From assembly GCA_046582115.1 (NCBI GenBank), contig JAYGFA010000045.1, positions 1-38,566 on the forward strand: a stretch of 38,566 nt of DNA. Direction: 5' to 3'. The position numbers and the translations under genes are program-made. This DNA is from UBA11889 sp046582115 (GTDB taxonomy: Bacteria; Pseudomonadota; Gammaproteobacteria; Pseudomonadales; Azotimanducaceae). Positions 16,538-24,223 of this stretch are shown piece by piece. The notes beneath the pieces were generated by a model. It was not told the origin of the DNA and did no database searches. It saw only the letters and a list, made by a program, of their open reading frames with translations. Positions within the stretch are counted from its first letter, which is position 1; every line of letters begins with the position of its first letter.

Positions 16538-17359
16538 GTGGGACTCGTTGATCGCAGCTACTTCAATGACGTCATAGCGAGCAGACGAATGCCAAGAATT
16601 ATCGAAATCGAAGGCGGCGTGAATTTTCGTGACTTTGGCGGTTATCCGACTGTCGCTGGGGGTCGTGTGGTCGAAGGCAAGTTGTTTCGATGTGGAACGC
16701 TTTCAAATATGACCCCGACGGGGCTTGCGACGTTTGACGGATTGGATATTCGGCACATATGCGACTTGCGCCGCCCTGACGAGCGGGCGGACGACCCGAC
16801 GCCGTTGCCGCCTGAAAATCCCAGACGAACGTTGGTTCCGATAGACCCGGGTAGCGCTCCATCGATTCGGCAGAGTCTGCGGAGCCGTCCGCCGAATGAA
16901 GATCAACGAATTAACTTTATGGTCGCGATTAATGAGGATCTTGTCCGCGACCACGCGAAAAACTATCGCGAGGTATTTACGGCGCTCCTGGATACTCGTG
17001 ACGGGGGTTTTTTGGTCCACTGCACGGCGGGGAAGGACCGAACGGGTCTCGCTGCTGCGATGATTCTTTTATCACTCGGCGTCAACCGCGATAACGTGGA
17101 GGAAGACTATTTATTGACCAATAGCGTTATAGATTTCGAGGGTTTTATCCTGCCGCGTATTCGACAGCGCTATGGCTCATCGAACGCTGAAATAGAGATG
17201 ATCAAGGCTGTCGCAGGTGTCCGCGTTGAGTATTTGAGGGCTGCTTTTCGGGTGATGGAAAAGATGCACGGCTCGATCGACGGGTATCTGGAACATGGTC
17301 TGGGCGTCAACGCCCAAGCCCTTAAAGAGCTTCAAGGACGCTACGTCATCAAATTGTGA
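16538..17359 (+). CDS. Tyrosine-protein phosphatase (Y_phosphatase3 type)
   Basis: 273 residues. The P-loop HCTAGKDRTG (161-170) gives the catalytic Cys162 and Arg168, and GGVNFRDFGGYPT near the N-terminus is the signature of the bacterial LipA/Y_phosphatase3 group. These enzymes dephosphorylate phosphotyrosine and in some cases phosphoinositides. The start is uncertain: GTG at 16538 or ATG at 16589, the second placing the family motif nearer the N-terminus. Neither has a strong ribosome site. Its 3' end overlaps by 11 bp the end of the AhpD-like selenoprotein gene on the other strand. No signal peptide. Confidence 0.9.
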   Translation: MGLVDRSYFNDVIASRRMPRIIEIEGGVNFRDFGGYPTVAGGRVVEGKLFRCGTLSNMTPTGLATFDGLDIRHICDLRRPDERADDPTPLPPENPRRTLVPIDPGSAPSIRQSLRSRPPNEDQRINFMVAINEDLVRDHAKNYREVFTALLDTRDGGFLVHCTAGKDRTGLAAAMILLSLGVNRDNVEEDYLLTNSVIDFEGFILPRIRQRYGSSNAEIEMIKAVAGVRVEYLRAAFRVMEKMHGSIDGYLEHGLGVNAQALKELQGRYVIKL

Positions 17360-18440
17360 CGAGGTCGTACCGATCTGATTTCTCGATGTAGTTGAATCGT
17401 TCGATCCCCGTCGATTCACGCATGTCGACGGTCATTTGCTGGGTGTTCTCATCGAGTGGAATGCCGGTCGCGTCGGCAACCCGAGTGATTCCGTTGAAGC
17501 CTGACGCAACCACAAGCGCATCCACCATGGATTGCGTACCCATAACCGCGCCCGCTTCCTCACGAATAGTCACGAGTTCATCCCAACGGCTTTGAATGGT
17601 TGCTTCGGTCAGGGACCTGAGCCAACGACCAAAATCAACGCCCGAATCAATATGGTCGTCGGTGACCGAACTTAAATCGTAGTCCTTGTGGTCTGGCTGG
17701 CCGCTCGCCCGGAGCAGCATCGTATGTGAGGTGGTTCAGTAGAAACACTGATTGAGTGCTGAAACGCGAGCCGCAATGAACTCTGCTTGAGATTGTTTCA
17801 GTTCCAGGGGGATATTCTGCAGAGCGTAATGGGGTCGAAACGCCGTGAAGAAGAGTTGCACGGCGCTTGGCACGAGTCCCATGGAACGTGCAATGTTCGG
17901 CTCGCGGTTGTTGCTGAGTCCGTTAATCATACCCGGTCGTTCGTTGCCTACCGCGATAGGAACCCAGGCGCCCCCATCCGTGACATTGGCAGGGGGCTGT
18001 CCATTGGGTGCGTCGGGTTGCGGTGTCGGGAGCTCGGCCAGAGGGAGACCCAACGCGGCGTGTAACGTGTCGACGATTACCGAGGAGTTCACCACACCCA
18101 CGGTTTCGATGTAGTGCTCGGGGGTGATACCAGCGGTTATGACCTGATCGAACATGTTTCGCGTGAAACGACCGGGATCCGATCGAATCCGGTGAATCAT
18201 GTCGACGATCACGGCGTCTAAGTCCGTCTCGTTATCGTGCACACCGTCTACGGTGTAGGGCGAGAGTGCTTGCCGACGTTTCGCACACAAACGACAACTC
18301 GTCGCGGCACGCGATTCCGCCACCATCGCGATTCGTTCCGTCCCGGTCCAAAACGGGCCCGGTCCTGCGATGCTTTCCCAGACCTTCTCGTGGGCTTCGA
18401 TAAGACCTTCGCGAAGGGGATAGTCGGTATGCTCGTACAT
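17349..18440 (-). CDS. Two-domain AhpD-like selenoprotein (CxxU), read through an in-frame TGA
   Basis: One 363-residue reading frame from the ATG at 18440 to the TGA at 17349, interrupted only by a TGA at 17736-17738 that I read as selenocysteine 235. In M. tuberculosis AhpD the catalytic set is Glu118, Cys130, Cys133 and His137. Here Glu220, Cys232, [TGA]235 and His239 have exactly the same spacing, so the TGA sits on the peroxidatic Cys (LNQCFY-U-TTSH). The C-terminal 128 residues continue the same fold. The N-terminal half is a related domain with its own CRLC pair (49-52) but Arg56 where His would be. A hairpin follows the TGA at a SECIS-like distance. Likely a thiol or selenol peroxidase or reductase; substrate unknown. 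Divergent from metY. Without recoding this would be two adjoining open frames of 234 and 123 codons. Confidence 0.82.
17700..17718 (-). promoter_or_regulatory. Candidate bacterial SECIS hairpin
   Basis: On the mRNA of the AhpD-like gene, GCUGCUC (17718-17712) pairs over seven positions (one G-U) with GAGCGGC (17706-17700) around a CGGGC loop. The apical loop begins 24 nt after the UGA and its second base is G. Both match the general description of bacterial SECIS elements: loop roughly 16 to 37 nt from UGA, with a G among the first two loop bases. It was folded by eye only. Confidence 0.6.
17736..17738 (-). other. In-frame TGA, predicted selenocysteine codon
   Basis: TCA on the plus strand, TGA in the AhpD-like mRNA, between the Tyr of CFY and the Thr of TTSH. 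The frame is open on both sides, and the codon falls on the second Cys of the AhpD CxxC motif. Confidence 0.82.
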
Positions 18441-18626
18441 AGCGTCTATCTTGCCGCGCTGAAGATAATGCGTCCAGTTCGCGTCGCGTATCGGATGCTG
18501 AGCTTCGATTGGGCGTTTTTGAACCCTGGTTATTTGAAGATCGGGGTTGTTGTCCGACGTTACAAACGGTGATCATGGCCATCCGGTTCGGTGTACTCGG
18601 ACCTGCTGTGATGGAGCTCGATTGCG

Positions 18627-19931
18627 ATGTCTGAACATGAGGGGCCACGGTCCACGGGATTTGATACGTTAACGCTGCACGCGGGACAGCAGCCAGACCC
18701 AGTGACCGGCGCGCGTGCCACCCCCATTTACCAGTCGGCTTCGTTCGTATTTCCGGACTCCGATTTCGCCGCAGGGTTGTTCAACATTGAGCGAGCAGGA
18801 CACGTCTATTCGAGGCTCTCCAACCCCACCAATGCCGTGTTGGAAGAACGGGTGTCTGCCTTGGAAGGGGGTGTTGGCGCGATAGCAACGGCAAGTGGCC
18901 AAGCTGCCATGCACCTCGCGGTCGCGACGCTTTGTTCGTCCGGGGATCATATCGTCGCTTCCCGGTCGCTGTACGGTGGGACACACAATTTGCTTGAGTA
19001 TACGTTGCCCCGTTTTGGTATCGAGACCACGTTCGTTGATCCCCGTTCTATCGAAGCGTTTAGGAGCGCGATCACGCCATCAACTAAACTGTTATTCGGA
19101 GAAATATTGGGCAACCCGGGCCTCGAAGTACTCGATTTGCCGGCGCTTGCTGAGCTCGCGCATGACGCAACGATGCCGCTGGTTGTTGATTCGACTTTTG
19201 CGACGCCGTACTTGTGTAAGCCGATCGAGCATGGTGTCGATATCGTTGTCCATTCTGCGACCAAATTCTTGAGTGGTCATGGCATCGTTATCGGTGGCTT
19301 AGTGGTCGACGGCGGGACGTTCGACTGGGAAGCTTCGGATCGTTTTCCGACATTGACGCAACCCTACGAGGGATTTCACGATCTGATTTTTGCTGAGGAA
19401 TTCGGACCGCTTGCCTTCATTACACGAGCTCGGAAAGAGGGCATTCGGGATTTTGGCGCATGCATGGCACCGACGACCGCATTTCACGTGCTACAAGGTC
19501 TAGAAACACTGCCGTTACGGATGCAGCGTCACGTCGAAAATACTCGCCGTGTTGTGGCCTTTCTGGACGAACACGAAGCAGTTGAGTCCGTGCTCTATCC
19601 GGAGCTCGATTCGCATCCTGATCGGGATCTCGCTTCCCGATTGCTGCCAAAAGGCGCGGGTGCAGTATTCAGTTTCAATATCAAAGGCGGCCGAGGTGCA
19701 GGGCGAGCGTTTATCGAAGCGCTTTCACTTTTTTCACACCTAGCCAATATTGGCGATGCGAAATCCCTGGTGATTCACCCGGCGAGTACTACCCATCACC
19801 GCATGAGTACCGATGCGCTTGCGAGCGCGGGGATTGGCGAAGGTCTCGTTCGTCTTTCCATCGGATTGGAGGACCCCGACGACTTGATCGAGGATCTGGC
19901 ACGCGGACTACGTCGTTCGCAAAGAGCCTGA
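18627..19931 (+). CDS. metY: O-acetylhomoserine sulfhydrylase (MetY-type)
   Basis: 434 residues, the length of MetY and longer than cystathionine gamma-synthase. A PLP enzyme of the Cys/Met metabolism family that makes homocysteine from O-acetylhomoserine and sulfide. The PLP lysine is Lys213 in HSATKFLSGHG. Other signatures are TLTLHAGQQPDPVTGARATPIYQSASFVF at the start (about 14-42), YSRLSNPTNAVLEERVSALE (61-80) and FGPLAFITRARKEGIRDFGAC. ATG start. The next gene begins 2 bp after the stop, so they form an operon. No SAM riboswitch could be recognised in the 186 bp upstream. Confidence 0.92.
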   Translation: MSEHEGPRSTGFDTLTLHAGQQPDPVTGARATPIYQSASFVFPDSDFAAGLFNIERAGHVYSRLSNPTNAVLEERVSALEGGVGAIATASGQAAMHLAVATLCSSGDHIVASRSLYGGTHNLLEYTLPRFGIETTFVDPRSIEAFRSAITPSTKLLFGEILGNPGLEVLDLPALAELAHDATMPLVVDSTFATPYLCKPIEHGVDIVVHSATKFLSGHGIVIGGLVVDGGTFDWEASDRFPTLTQPYEGFHDLIFAEEFGPLAFITRARKEGIRDFGACMAPTTAFHVLQGLETLPLRMQRHVENTRRVVAFLDEHEAVESVLYPELDSHPDRDLASRLLPKGAGAVFSFNIKGGRGAGRAFIEALSLFSHLANIGDAKSLVIHPASTTHHRMSTDALASAGIGEGLVRLSIGLEDPDDLIEDLARGLRRSQRA

Positions 19932-19933
19932 CG

Positions 19934-20722
19934 ATGTACGTTGACGTGAACGCAGAACGTGTATTCGTATCTACCGGTACGTCTGGACATCGACCTGATG
20001 CTCCTGGGATTTTGTTTATCCATGGTGCGGGGATGGACCACAGTATTTGGGTGATGCCGTCTCGATACTTTGCCCGCCATGGATTCAACAGTGCCGCCGT
20101 CGATTTACCTGGGCATGGGCGGAGCCAAGGCGCACCGCTGGATACGATCGATGAGATGGCTGATTGGTTAGCCTACGTCGTCGATGTACTTGGTTTCGCC
20201 CCGTCGATCATTGTTGGCCATAGCATGGGTTCGTTGGTCGCCTATCGATTTGCCGTGGATCACTCAGATCGATGTCGCGCCATCGCTCTTTTGGGCACAT
20301 CTGTCCCGATGCCCGTTACCGACGTGTTGTTGAACGCGGCAGCCGACAACGATCATGCCGCGATTGAGATGATAAACACGTGGAGTCATTCGTTTCAGGG
20401 AAAGGTGGGTGCAAATAGCAATCCAGGCGTTTGGATGCTGGGCACGGGCGAAAGACTCCTTGAACGCGCCAGCCGGGGAGTTCTTCACGCCGATCTACGG
20501 GCGTGTCATAGTTTTGCTGAAGTTTCCCATGAGGTCATATGTCCTTCGCTCGTAATCGCAGCCGGCGCGGATTTAATGACACCAGCCCGGGCTGGACTCG
20601 AAGTCGCGAAAGCGTTACCGAATGCCGAAATCGTTAACCTCGACGGTTGCGGCCACTTCATGTTGAGCGAACGACCCAATGAAGTGCTCGACGCGCTTGC
20701 GATGTTTGCAAAGGGACTTTAA
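19934..20722 (+). CDS. Alpha/beta hydrolase
   Basis: 262 residues with a complete catalytic triad: Ser97 in VGHSMGS, Asp213 in AAGADLMTP and His241 in GCGHFM, plus the oxyanion segment FIHGAGMDH (28-36). No signal peptide. The start lies 2 bp after the metY stop. A MetX-like homoserine acetyltransferase is ruled out by the short length and absence of its long lid. It could be an esterase or lactonase; the link with MetY is only positional. The gene ends in a small hairpin shared with the convergent PLP gene (20720-20735). Confidence 0.88.
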   Translation: MYVDVNAERVFVSTGTSGHRPDAPGILFIHGAGMDHSIWVMPSRYFARHGFNSAAVDLPGHGRSQGAPLDTIDEMADWLAYVVDVLGFAPSIIVGHSMGSLVAYRFAVDHSDRCRAIALLGTSVPMPVTDVLLNAAADNDHAAIEMINTWSHSFQGKVGANSNPGVWMLGTGERLLERASRGVLHADLRACHSFAEVSHEVICPSLVIAAGADLMTPARAGLEVAKALPNAEIVNLDGCGHFMLSERPNEVLDALAMFAKGL

Positions 20723-20735
20723 CAAGGCGTTGTTA
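20720..20735. repeat. Small inverted repeat joining two convergent stop codons
   Basis: TAACAA (20720-20725) and TTGTTA (20730-20735) form a 6-bp stem with a GGCG loop. It contains the TAA of the hydrolase on the plus strand and the TAA of the PLP enzyme on the minus strand. It is too weak to be sure of a terminator role, but it is the only structure in the 10-bp gap. Confidence 0.4.
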
Positions 20736-21857
20736 CGCTGAACGTCCGCGGGCATCTATGGGCCAGATGTCGACGAGTGTGTCTCCCTCGATGACGTGAA
20801 CGACGTCATATAGATTAAACGTTGGGTCGCAGTGCGGTGTGATGACGCGCATCCAGTCGCCAACAGCAAATACCTCAGTTGTACGCCATCGAACACCACC
20901 ATGTTCGTCACCAAAAAAGAAGTAACGACCGTCTTGCGGCCCGCCTTCGTGGAGTTCGGGATTTTTATCGTCGGTTGCGAAGGCCTTAAGGCCGGCATCG
21001 GTCGTGACTAGGTTGTCGTGGTTTGCGGATACGACCGTTGTCTGCACGAACAGTGAGGTAAAAAACGCGGGGTGGTCACCCTGCCTAGCCTCAATTTCGT
21101 TGTACTGTCGATCCATGAATGGGTACGACCCCGCTTGCAGTTCATCGAGTGCGCCCGTTTCTGGGTCGATATCGAACGTACCGGTACCGCCACCGCTGGT
21201 GATGGCACAAGCGATACCCGCTTTTTGAAGTTCGCTACGGAAATCAACCAGCGTTTCCATTACCGCCAGTGACTGGTCGCGGCGGTCGTTGAAAGGCGCG
21301 ACGTGCATCAGGTGCCCCGCGTACATTTGTAGCCCGGTAAAGTCGAGATAAACCGATTCGGAAAGTTGCTGCGCCAGTTCCAACGCGCCTGGACCAGGTT
21401 CTATACCTGTTCGGTGGAGCCCCGGATCGAGGTCGAGTAGAACCTTTAACGGCGTACTGAATTTTTGAGCGGCGTTATCGAGTGCAGCACCGTTTATTGG
21501 ATTATCAACGACGGCAATGACGTTGGCGCCGCTCTCATTCAAACGCAGGAGGCGGTCGATGCCACTCGGCGTGACGACGGGGGACGTGAGCAGAATGTCT
21601 TGAATGCCAGCGGCTTGCATAGCCTCGGCCTCCCCTAATTTTGCGCAACAAATACCTCGGGCCCCGGCCTCAATTTGCAGTTGTGCTATGGCAGCGCATT
21701 TGTGGGTCTTTGTGTGGGGGCGCAAGGCGACGCCGACCTTTTGGCAGTGCGTGCTCATGGTCTCAAGGTTGCTTTTAAAGCGGGTAAAGTCGACAACCAG
21801 AGCGGGTGTTTGCAGCCGTGTCGCGCCTCCGGTAACGCCCACTAAGGCTTGATTCAA
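20733..21857 (-). CDS. DSD1-family PLP enzyme (D-threonine aldolase/D-serine dehydratase-like)
   Basis: About 374 residues of the fold-type III family with an alanine-racemase-like barrel. LQTPALVVDFTRFKSNL opens the domain, the PLP lysine lies in RPHTKTHK, and the C-terminal HCDPTFNLYD gives the metal-ligand His-Cys-Asp motif typical of metal-dependent D-threonine aldolases and D-serine dehydratases. The reaction is cleavage or dehydration of a D-3-hydroxyamino acid. The start is uncertain: no ATG; TTG at 21857 (8 bp after the SDR stop) is preferred, with an in-frame TTG at 21899 as the longer alternative. It is co-oriented with the SDR immediately upstream and likely co-transcribed. Confidence 0.87.
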   Translation of the reverse strand: MNQALVGVTGGATRLQTPALVVDFTRFKSNLETMSTHCQKVGVALRPHTKTHKCAAIAQLQIEAGARGICCAKLGEAEAMQAAGIQDILLTSPVVTPSGIDRLLRLNESGANVIAVVDNPINGAALDNAAQKFSTPLKVLLDLDPGLHRTGIEPGPGALELAQQLSESVYLDFTGLQMYAGHLMHVAPFNDRRDQSLAVMETLVDFRSELQKAGIACAITSGGGTGTFDIDPETGALDELQAGSYPFMDRQYNEIEARQGDHPAFFTSLFVQTTVVSANHDNLVTTDAGLKAFATDDKNPELHEGGPQDGRYFFFGDEHGGVRWRTTEVFAVGDWMRVITPHCDPTFNLYDVVHVIEGDTLVDIWPIDARGRSA

Positions 21858-21865
21858 CTCAGTAT

Positions 21866-22735
21866 TCAGACGCCGTGGTCCTCGCGGTATTTGCGCCAAC
21901 GTGCGAACGCATCGGTTATTTCAGCCGCCCGTCCAGAAACCATTGGTTCGACTTCTGGATGCGTGAAGATGTAGAACTCGTCTTCCTGGATGGAATGTAA
22001 AACCATATCGCCGACCACGGCCGGGTCCAGCGCCCTCGCCATCATTTCGGCCATGCGCTGCTCCCGTTCGGGCGCGGCTAGGTCGTCGGAGAGGACCATT
22101 TGGGCCGTGTCCGTTTCACCCTGTAGATGGCTGGGCCGGTTGCGTCCTGAATCGAAAATATTGGTGTTGACCACCCCGGGACAAAGGACGGAAACCCCAA
22201 TATTGTATTGTTTGAGATCAGCGCGGAGCGTTTCGGATATACCAACGACCGCGTATTTGGTCGCGGTATAAACGCCGAGCCCGGGAATGGCAAAATGACC
22301 CGCGAGGGACGCGGTATTGACGACGTGGCCACCTTCACCGTGGGCCTTAATTCGCTGCACGAACGCTTGTAGGCCATTAACCACGCCGTCGAGATTAACG
22401 CCCATCACCCAATCCCAATCCTCATAAGACATCTGATCCAGTGATCCCCCGACGGCGACGCCGGCATTGTTTACAAGGACGTGAACTTTTTCAAAAGCCG
22501 CTTCGCTAGCCTCGGCGGCCGCTTCCATGGCGGAACGATCGGTCACGTCGACATGTAGTGTAATCACCTCGGCGTTGCTCACGTCGAACTCTGCCTTGAC
22601 CCGATCGAGCGCAGACTGTTCGACGTCCGCGATGGCAACTTTCATGCCAGCGGCCGCGAACGAACGAGCCATCGCCAAGCCCATGCCACTTGCGCCTCCG
22701 GTGATGAAAGCAACTTTTCCAGTAACGTCGCGCAT
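21866..22735 (-). CDS. Short-chain dehydrogenase/reductase
   Basis: 289 residues from the ATG at 22735, with AGGGAC upstream; a longer frame exists but its extra 68 residues are not SDR-like. Cofactor-binding TGGASGMG (12-19), NNAG (89-92) and the catalytic Ser143, Tyr156 and Lys160 (YTATK) are present. ADVEQ after strand 2 (Asp37) suggests NAD(H). It is longer than a classical SDR, with a C-terminal extension of about 40 residues. It precedes the DSD1-like gene, so the pair could oxidise and then cleave a hydroxylated metabolite (inference only). Confidence 0.92.
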   Translation of the reverse strand: MRDVTGKVAFITGGASGMGLAMARSFAAAGMKVAIADVEQSALDRVKAEFDVSNAEVITLHVDVTDRSAMEAAAEASEAAFEKVHVLVNNAGVAVGGSLDQMSYEDWDWVMGVNLDGVVNGLQAFVQRIKAHGEGGHVVNTASLAGHFAIPGLGVYTATKYAVVGISETLRADLKQYNIGVSVLCPGVVNTNIFDSGRNRPSHLQGETDTAQMVLSDDLAAPEREQRMAEMMARALDPAVVGDMVLHSIQEDEFYIFTHPEVEPMVSGRAAEITDAFARWRKYREDHGV

Positions 22736-22838
22736 CGGTGTCCCTGCTAGTGGCAAAGAGCGTACCACAGCTCGCTTTGTTGGCTTTTGCACTCCAAGGA
22801 TGCAGGATTGAACCCGTAACCATGGATGAGGCATTGTC

Positions 22839-23510
22839 TTGTCGAAATTGGTGTTCGCGAGTGCACTGTTCTTGATTTCACATCTAGGGATCAGCAGCAC
22901 CTCAATTCGCCATGTATTGATCGAGCGGCTCGGCCGCAAAGGCTATTTTGCCGCGTACTCGATCGTTGCAGTGCTTGCGCTTGGGTTCATGATCTTGAGC
23001 TATACGGACCGCCCAGTGAGTGCGTATTTATGGGTGCCGGGTCGGATCCACTGGTGGTCAACGTACGCGCTAGTGGGGTTTGCTTTCATACTGGCCGTTG
23101 GCGCGTTCGCCACAAAAAATCCAACAAGTCTTGGAGATGAAGGTGGGTTGGAGACAAAACCTCGCGGCGTCACGTGCATTACCCGCCATCCGTTTCAGTG
23201 GGCAATCGTGTTATGGGTTGTGGGACACATGGTGGCCAATGGGGACTTGGCCTCCCTGATTTTTTTCGGGACGTTCGGTCTTGTCTCGTTCTTTGGTACC
23301 TATCTGATTGATATGCGTATGGCCAACGAGCAAGAAGCTGCATGGCGTGTTTTTGCCGCGCGCACATCGAACATGCCATTCGGTGCAATTGCAACCCGTC
23401 GTGCTACTGTTCACTGGAATGACCTATGGCTACCAACGATATTGGGCCTCGCCTTGTATGCGGCTGTGTTCGTCGGTCATGGTTGGATCACGGGTGCAGG
23501 GCTTCGCTGA
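22839..23510 (+). CDS. NnrU-family membrane protein
   Basis: 223 residues with five or six hydrophobic segments. The NnrU domain is recognised by ISHLGISSTSIR near the start (13-24) and the conserved CITRHPFQWAIVLWVVGHMVANGD block, with His residues that in the plant relative zeta-carotene isomerase bind haem. NnrU was named for genes near nitrite and nitric oxide reductases, but its role in bacteria is not firmly known. TTG start with GGATGAGG upstream. No denitrification gene is seen nearby. The 3' end overlaps the convergent broken hydrolase gene by 23 bp. Confidence 0.87.
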   Translation: MSKLVFASALFLISHLGISSTSIRHVLIERLGRKGYFAAYSIVAVLALGFMILSYTDRPVSAYLWVPGRIHWWSTYALVGFAFILAVGAFATKNPTSLGDEGGLETKPRGVTCITRHPFQWAIVLWVVGHMVANGDLASLIFFGTFGLVSFFGTYLIDMRMANEQEAAWRVFAARTSNMPFGAIATRRATVHWNDLWLPTILGLALYAAVFVGHGWITGAGLR

Positions 23511-24102
23511 AAATATCTGCCTTCACCGATTGCAATGCCTGTTGTTGACTGCCAAAGAAGTGATCGGCCCAAGGGATGGTGACGATTTTGGCGTCGGTTT
23601 GGTTTTGCCGCCATTGATCGAGCAGCTCAAGGTCAACAAATCGGTCTGCATCGCCGACGATGACGCGCGCGGGAACTCGAACGTCGTTTGCTAGCACCAT
23701 CGAAGATGTGGGCGGAGCGATCAATACGACGCGAGACACGGTGTTGCAATAGGCAACGCCTTGGCTTGCCACCACGGAACCGAATGAATAGCCGACGACC
23801 AAGACCGCGGACTGGCTTTTCTCTTGGAGCAGCCAGTCGACAACTGCGACTAAATCGTGGACTTCGCCATCGCCGTTGTCGTGCTCTCCTTCACTAGCCC
23901 CCACCCTGCGAAAGTTGAACCGTGGGGTACGTATGTTTTTCGGAGCCAATGCGTGTTCGATGGTGTCGAGGACGGCGTCGTACATCCAACCGCCATAGAG
24001 AGGGTGCGGGGGACAGAGTAATGCTCAAGAACCTCCGGACGCGGCATTCGCGATAGCTTCCAAATCGTCGGCCGGGCCAGGAATCATGTGATGGCTATTC
24101 AT
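23488..24102 (-). pseudogene. Alpha/beta hydrolase interrupted by an in-frame TGA
   Basis: Read across a TGA at 24025-24027, this frame encodes about 204 residues of the small alpha/beta-hydrolase group: MIPGPADDLEA at the N-terminus, then after the TGA ALLCPPHPLYGGWMYD, FNFRRVGASEGEHDNG, VVGYSFGSVVA with the nucleophile Ser, and WADHFF with the catalytic His. Homologues read through this place with an ordinary residue before the AxxC-x-PHPLYGG motif. The TGA is not at a catalytic Cys, and no good SECIS hairpin follows, so I read it as a nonsense mutation (for example from TGG) or an assembly error. Internal initiation at the ATG at 23985 would lose the oxyanion motif. Start at 24102 or 24087 is uncertain. 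Confidence 0.72.
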
Positions 24103-24223
24103 CAGGACATCGCGGGGATGCACTGTTTACGTGTTTACGCCTTCACGCTATGGATTTTGTTTTTCGTGGACATTAATCTATCCGGCCTACGTGTGGTGAA
24201 GTGCCACAAGGGAAAGAATTTCA

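Noticed and set aside
17349..17720. A separate 123-residue gene downstream of a separate 234-residue gene (17736-18440)
   Set aside because: Both are in the same frame and meet at a single TGA inside a conserved AhpD motif. The downstream piece has no ribosome site of its own and begins in the middle of the catalytic motif.
18237..18572. Plus-strand 111-codon open frame antisense to the AhpD-like gene
   Set aside because: Arg-rich shadow of the selenoprotein frame without motifs.
18441..18626. SAM riboswitch upstream of metY
   Set aside because: No SAM-I or SAM-II core motif or matching helices could be recognised by eye.
24025..24027. TGA in the alpha/beta hydrolase as selenocysteine
   Set aside because: Position is not catalytic or Cys-like in the family as I know it. 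The best hairpin nearby is a 4-bp stem with a large loop lacking G in its first two bases.
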